NCBI RefSeq assembly: GCF_000422905.1
Contig: NZ_AUGY01000015.1
Coordinates: forward strand, 1-64,000
Source of the DNA: Paenibacillus alginolyticus DSM 5050 = NBRC 15375
GTDB lineage: Bacteria; Bacillota; Bacilli; Paenibacillales; NBRC-103111
Reading direction: 5' to 3'
DNA: 64,000 nt
Position 1 is the first letter of the stretch. Each line of letters starts with the position of its first letter. Shown in pieces: positions 62,509 through 64,000 of this stretch. The notes under the pieces were generated by a model, which saw only the letters and a program-made list of their open reading frames with translations, was not told where the DNA came from and ran no database searches. Both the position numbers and the translations under genes were made by a program.

Positions 62509-63672
62509 ATGGAGCGCCTATGGACGAAGCCATTTACTCTCATGACGGTAGGAAACCTATTCTTATTTAATGCATTTTATATGCTGTATCCGACGTTGCC
62601 GCCGTTCATCAAACAAATGGGGGGCAACCAATCGCAGGTCGGTCTGGCGATGGGCGCGTTTGCGCTGTCCGCCGTTATTTTCCGGCCGCTCGTCGGCGGA
62701 CTGCTGGACCGGTTCGGCAGACGTCCGTTTATCGTCTGGGGGCTGCTTCTATTCATCCTGGCGATGTATATGTATAACTGGGTCGGGGGAATTGTCATTC
62801 TAATAGGGCTTAGAATCTTGCACGGCATGAGTTGGGCTATTTCCACAACTGCCACGATCACGGCGATTACAGATATGATCCCGTCTAGCCGCCGCGGCGA
62901 AGGAATGGGGTGGTTTAGCACATCTATGACCCTGGCTATGGCAATTGGACCGATGTTCGGCATCTGGGTTTCACAGAACCTATCGTACAGCTCTTTGTTT
63001 TTAATCGCCGTCGTCTTCTCTGCGGCAGCACTGCTCCTAACACTTGGTGCAAATACGCCTTACCGGCCGCAAATAGGCGGAAGAAGAATCGAATTGTACG
63101 AAAAATCGGTTTTGCCCGTTGCGGCATCTGTCTTTTTTCTGTTTATCGCTTATGGCGGCATTACCACCTTTGTTCCGCTGTTTGCAGACTCGATCCAGGT
63201 TAATTCCGGAGCGTTCTTTCTGGCCTTTGCTGCAGCACTTGCGCTCAGCCGTCCTATTTCGGGAAAACTATCTGATCGGTACGGAGAGATGTTTGTCATT
63301 GTACCGGCACTTGTGATTACGATTTGTGCCTTAGCTGTCTTGAGCCTCTCAACCGATTTGATCGGCGTGGTCGTATCGGCTGTTCTATATGGAATCGGCT
63401 TCGGCTCTGCGCAGCCGGCTCTTCAAGCAGCAACGATACGTCTGGCACGTTCGGACCGAAAAGGGGTTGCCAACGCCACGATATCGACTGCTAATGACCT
63501 TGGCATCGGGCTAGGTGCAATCATGTTAGGCTGGGTCTCCCAGTACACTAGCTACCAAGTATTGTTTGCGGTCAGCGCAGTGTCAGTAGCGTTTTCCTTG
63601 ATTCTTTTTACTTTCTTTATGAAACGTTTTTTGAAAAACAAACCGTCTCTGAATGCTGATTCGAATTTATAA
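62509..63672 (+). CDS. MFS transporter
   Basis: 387 residues with twelve expected helices. Motif A is GGLLDRFGRRPF in the first half and its echo SGKLSDRYGE in the second. The protein resembles small drug or metabolite exporters (YfkF/YwoG type). TAAGGAGG precedes the ATG. It lies downstream of, and divergent from, the TetR gene, which may repress it. Note higher GC than the TetR gene. Confidence 0.88.
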   Translation: MERLWTKPFTLMTVGNLFLFNAFYMLYPTLPPFIKQMGGNQSQVGLAMGAFALSAVIFRPLVGGLLDRFGRRPFIVWGLLLFILAMYMYNWVGGIVILIGLRILHGMSWAISTTATITAITDMIPSSRRGEGMGWFSTSMTLAMAIGPMFGIWVSQNLSYSSLFLIAVVFSAAALLLTLGANTPYRPQIGGRRIELYEKSVLPVAASVFFLFIAYGGITTFVPLFADSIQVNSGAFFLAFAAALALSRPISGKLSDRYGEMFVIVPALVITICALAVLSLSTDLIGVVVSAVLYGIGFGSAQPALQAATIRLARSDRKGVANATISTANDLGIGLGAIMLGWVSQYTSYQVLFAVSAVSVAFSLILFTFFMKRFLKNKPSLNADSNL

Positions 63673-63696
63673 TTGAATTAGCAAGAAACGATACTA

Positions 63697-63730
63697 AAAA
63701 GCAGGCAGCTGAGGCGGTCTGCTTTTTTAC
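63697..63730 (+). terminator. Terminator after the MFS gene
   Basis: AAAAAGCAG / CTGCTTTTTT with a loop that pairs further. Confidence 0.8.
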
Positions 63731-63878
63731 TTGAATTAGCGTGCAGAATCGTTCATTCGCTTTAAAGGGAAGTATGGATCCGTTCGCGAATAATTAAATA
63801 TCTTTTGGTATTTTTGTGGAATTCGTAAACATACAGCTGTGATGGACGTGGTAAAAGGAGAGGAGAATATCGATCCAA

Positions 63879-64000
63879 ATGTTAGTTGATCCTTCGAATC
63901 ATGCGTTTAGTGAACTAAATGAGTACGTCTTAAAGATAAGAAATCTGATTAATGCAACAGCCGCATCCACTTATATTATTCAAAATGATTGTGTGGTAAA
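63879..64000 (+). CDS. Start of a gene cut by the window end
   Basis: ATG 63879 opens a frame to the edge (MLVDPSNHAFSELNEYVLKI...ATAASTYIIQNDCVV), with GAGGAG 14 bases upstream. The pattern NATAASTYIIQND looks like the first helix and strand of a GAF sensor domain, so a sensor kinase or diguanylate-type protein is possible. Too short to decide. Confidence 0.5.
   Translation, partial: MLVDPSNHAFSELNEYVLKIRNLINATAASTYIIQNDCVV

Overview
The window comes from a spore-forming Bacillales bacterium, most likely Paenibacillus or a close relative. The evidence is a complete GerA-type germination operon, a YjcZ-type tiny spore protein, a yod/kam lysine locus, repeated copper-amine-oxidase-like stalk domains on secreted enzymes, strong GGAGG ribosome sites with frequent TTG/GTG starts, and no rRNA, tRNA, prophage or intact transposase. 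The genus is inferred from gene content, not from a marker gene.

Layout. 1-930: a truncated GNAT gene and a frameshifted, internally deleted aminoglycoside-phosphotransferase-like gene. 948-6130: arylamine N-acetyltransferase, secreted metallophosphoesterase, an unknown gene, an NlpC/P60 hydrolase and a polysaccharide deacetylase. 6300-9510: the copper operon csoR-copZ-copA with two recognisable CsoR-type operators. 9585-19560: rpoN (sigma-54) beside a lysine/beta-lysine locus (ablB; yokU-yodT-yodS-yodR-yodQ; kamA) and its own PAS-AAA+ sigma-54 activator. All three transcription units start with a near-consensus -24/-12 promoter, so this is a compact local sigma-54 regulon. 19743-20798: Mrp/ApbC iron-sulfur carrier.

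20913-33684: a formate/molybdenum-cofactor region. It holds two paralogous formate dehydrogenase modules (fdhF plus DUF1641) around a DUF2294 gene, fdhD, moaA, focA, moeA and psiE. The second module ends with a cysteine-less HMA-like protein and a 46-residue zinc ribbon. Two leaders (fdhF1 and focA) carry terminator hairpins before the gene, which suggests attenuation. 34205-37832: a three-subunit xanthine-dehydrogenase/CO-dehydrogenase-type molybdenum hydroxylase. The whole 20-38 kb stretch is therefore molybdenum-enzyme territory, though only part of the cofactor pathway is present.

37950-46151: spore and cell-wall genes (YjcZ, GerA/GerB/GerC proteins, PepSY protein, PAP2 phosphatase, LysM-GH18 hydrolase, NlpC/P60). 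46418-51799: small housekeeping and stress genes (HD hydrolase, GNAT, DUF441, cold-shock protein with a YdjO-like partner, MarR, CBS protein, drug-efflux MFS). 52017-54208: an orphan DUF4157 (eCIS-associated) protein with an unrecognised C-terminal region, then a pentapeptide-repeat protein. 54294-56382: Rrf2 regulator and MATE transporter with similar promoter-region motifs. 56383-57238: gene-free, filled with three kinds of repeat. 57239-64000: phosphoesterase, deacetylase, UgtP-like glycosyltransferase, TetR regulator, an aldo/keto reductase scrap, an MFS transporter and the start of one more gene cut by the window end.

The most interesting material is the self-contained sigma-54 lysine regulon, the embellished second formate dehydrogenase operon with attenuator-like leaders, the orphan eCIS-type protein, and the repeat-rich island at 56.4-57.2 kb. 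I found no CRISPR array and no complete mobile element.
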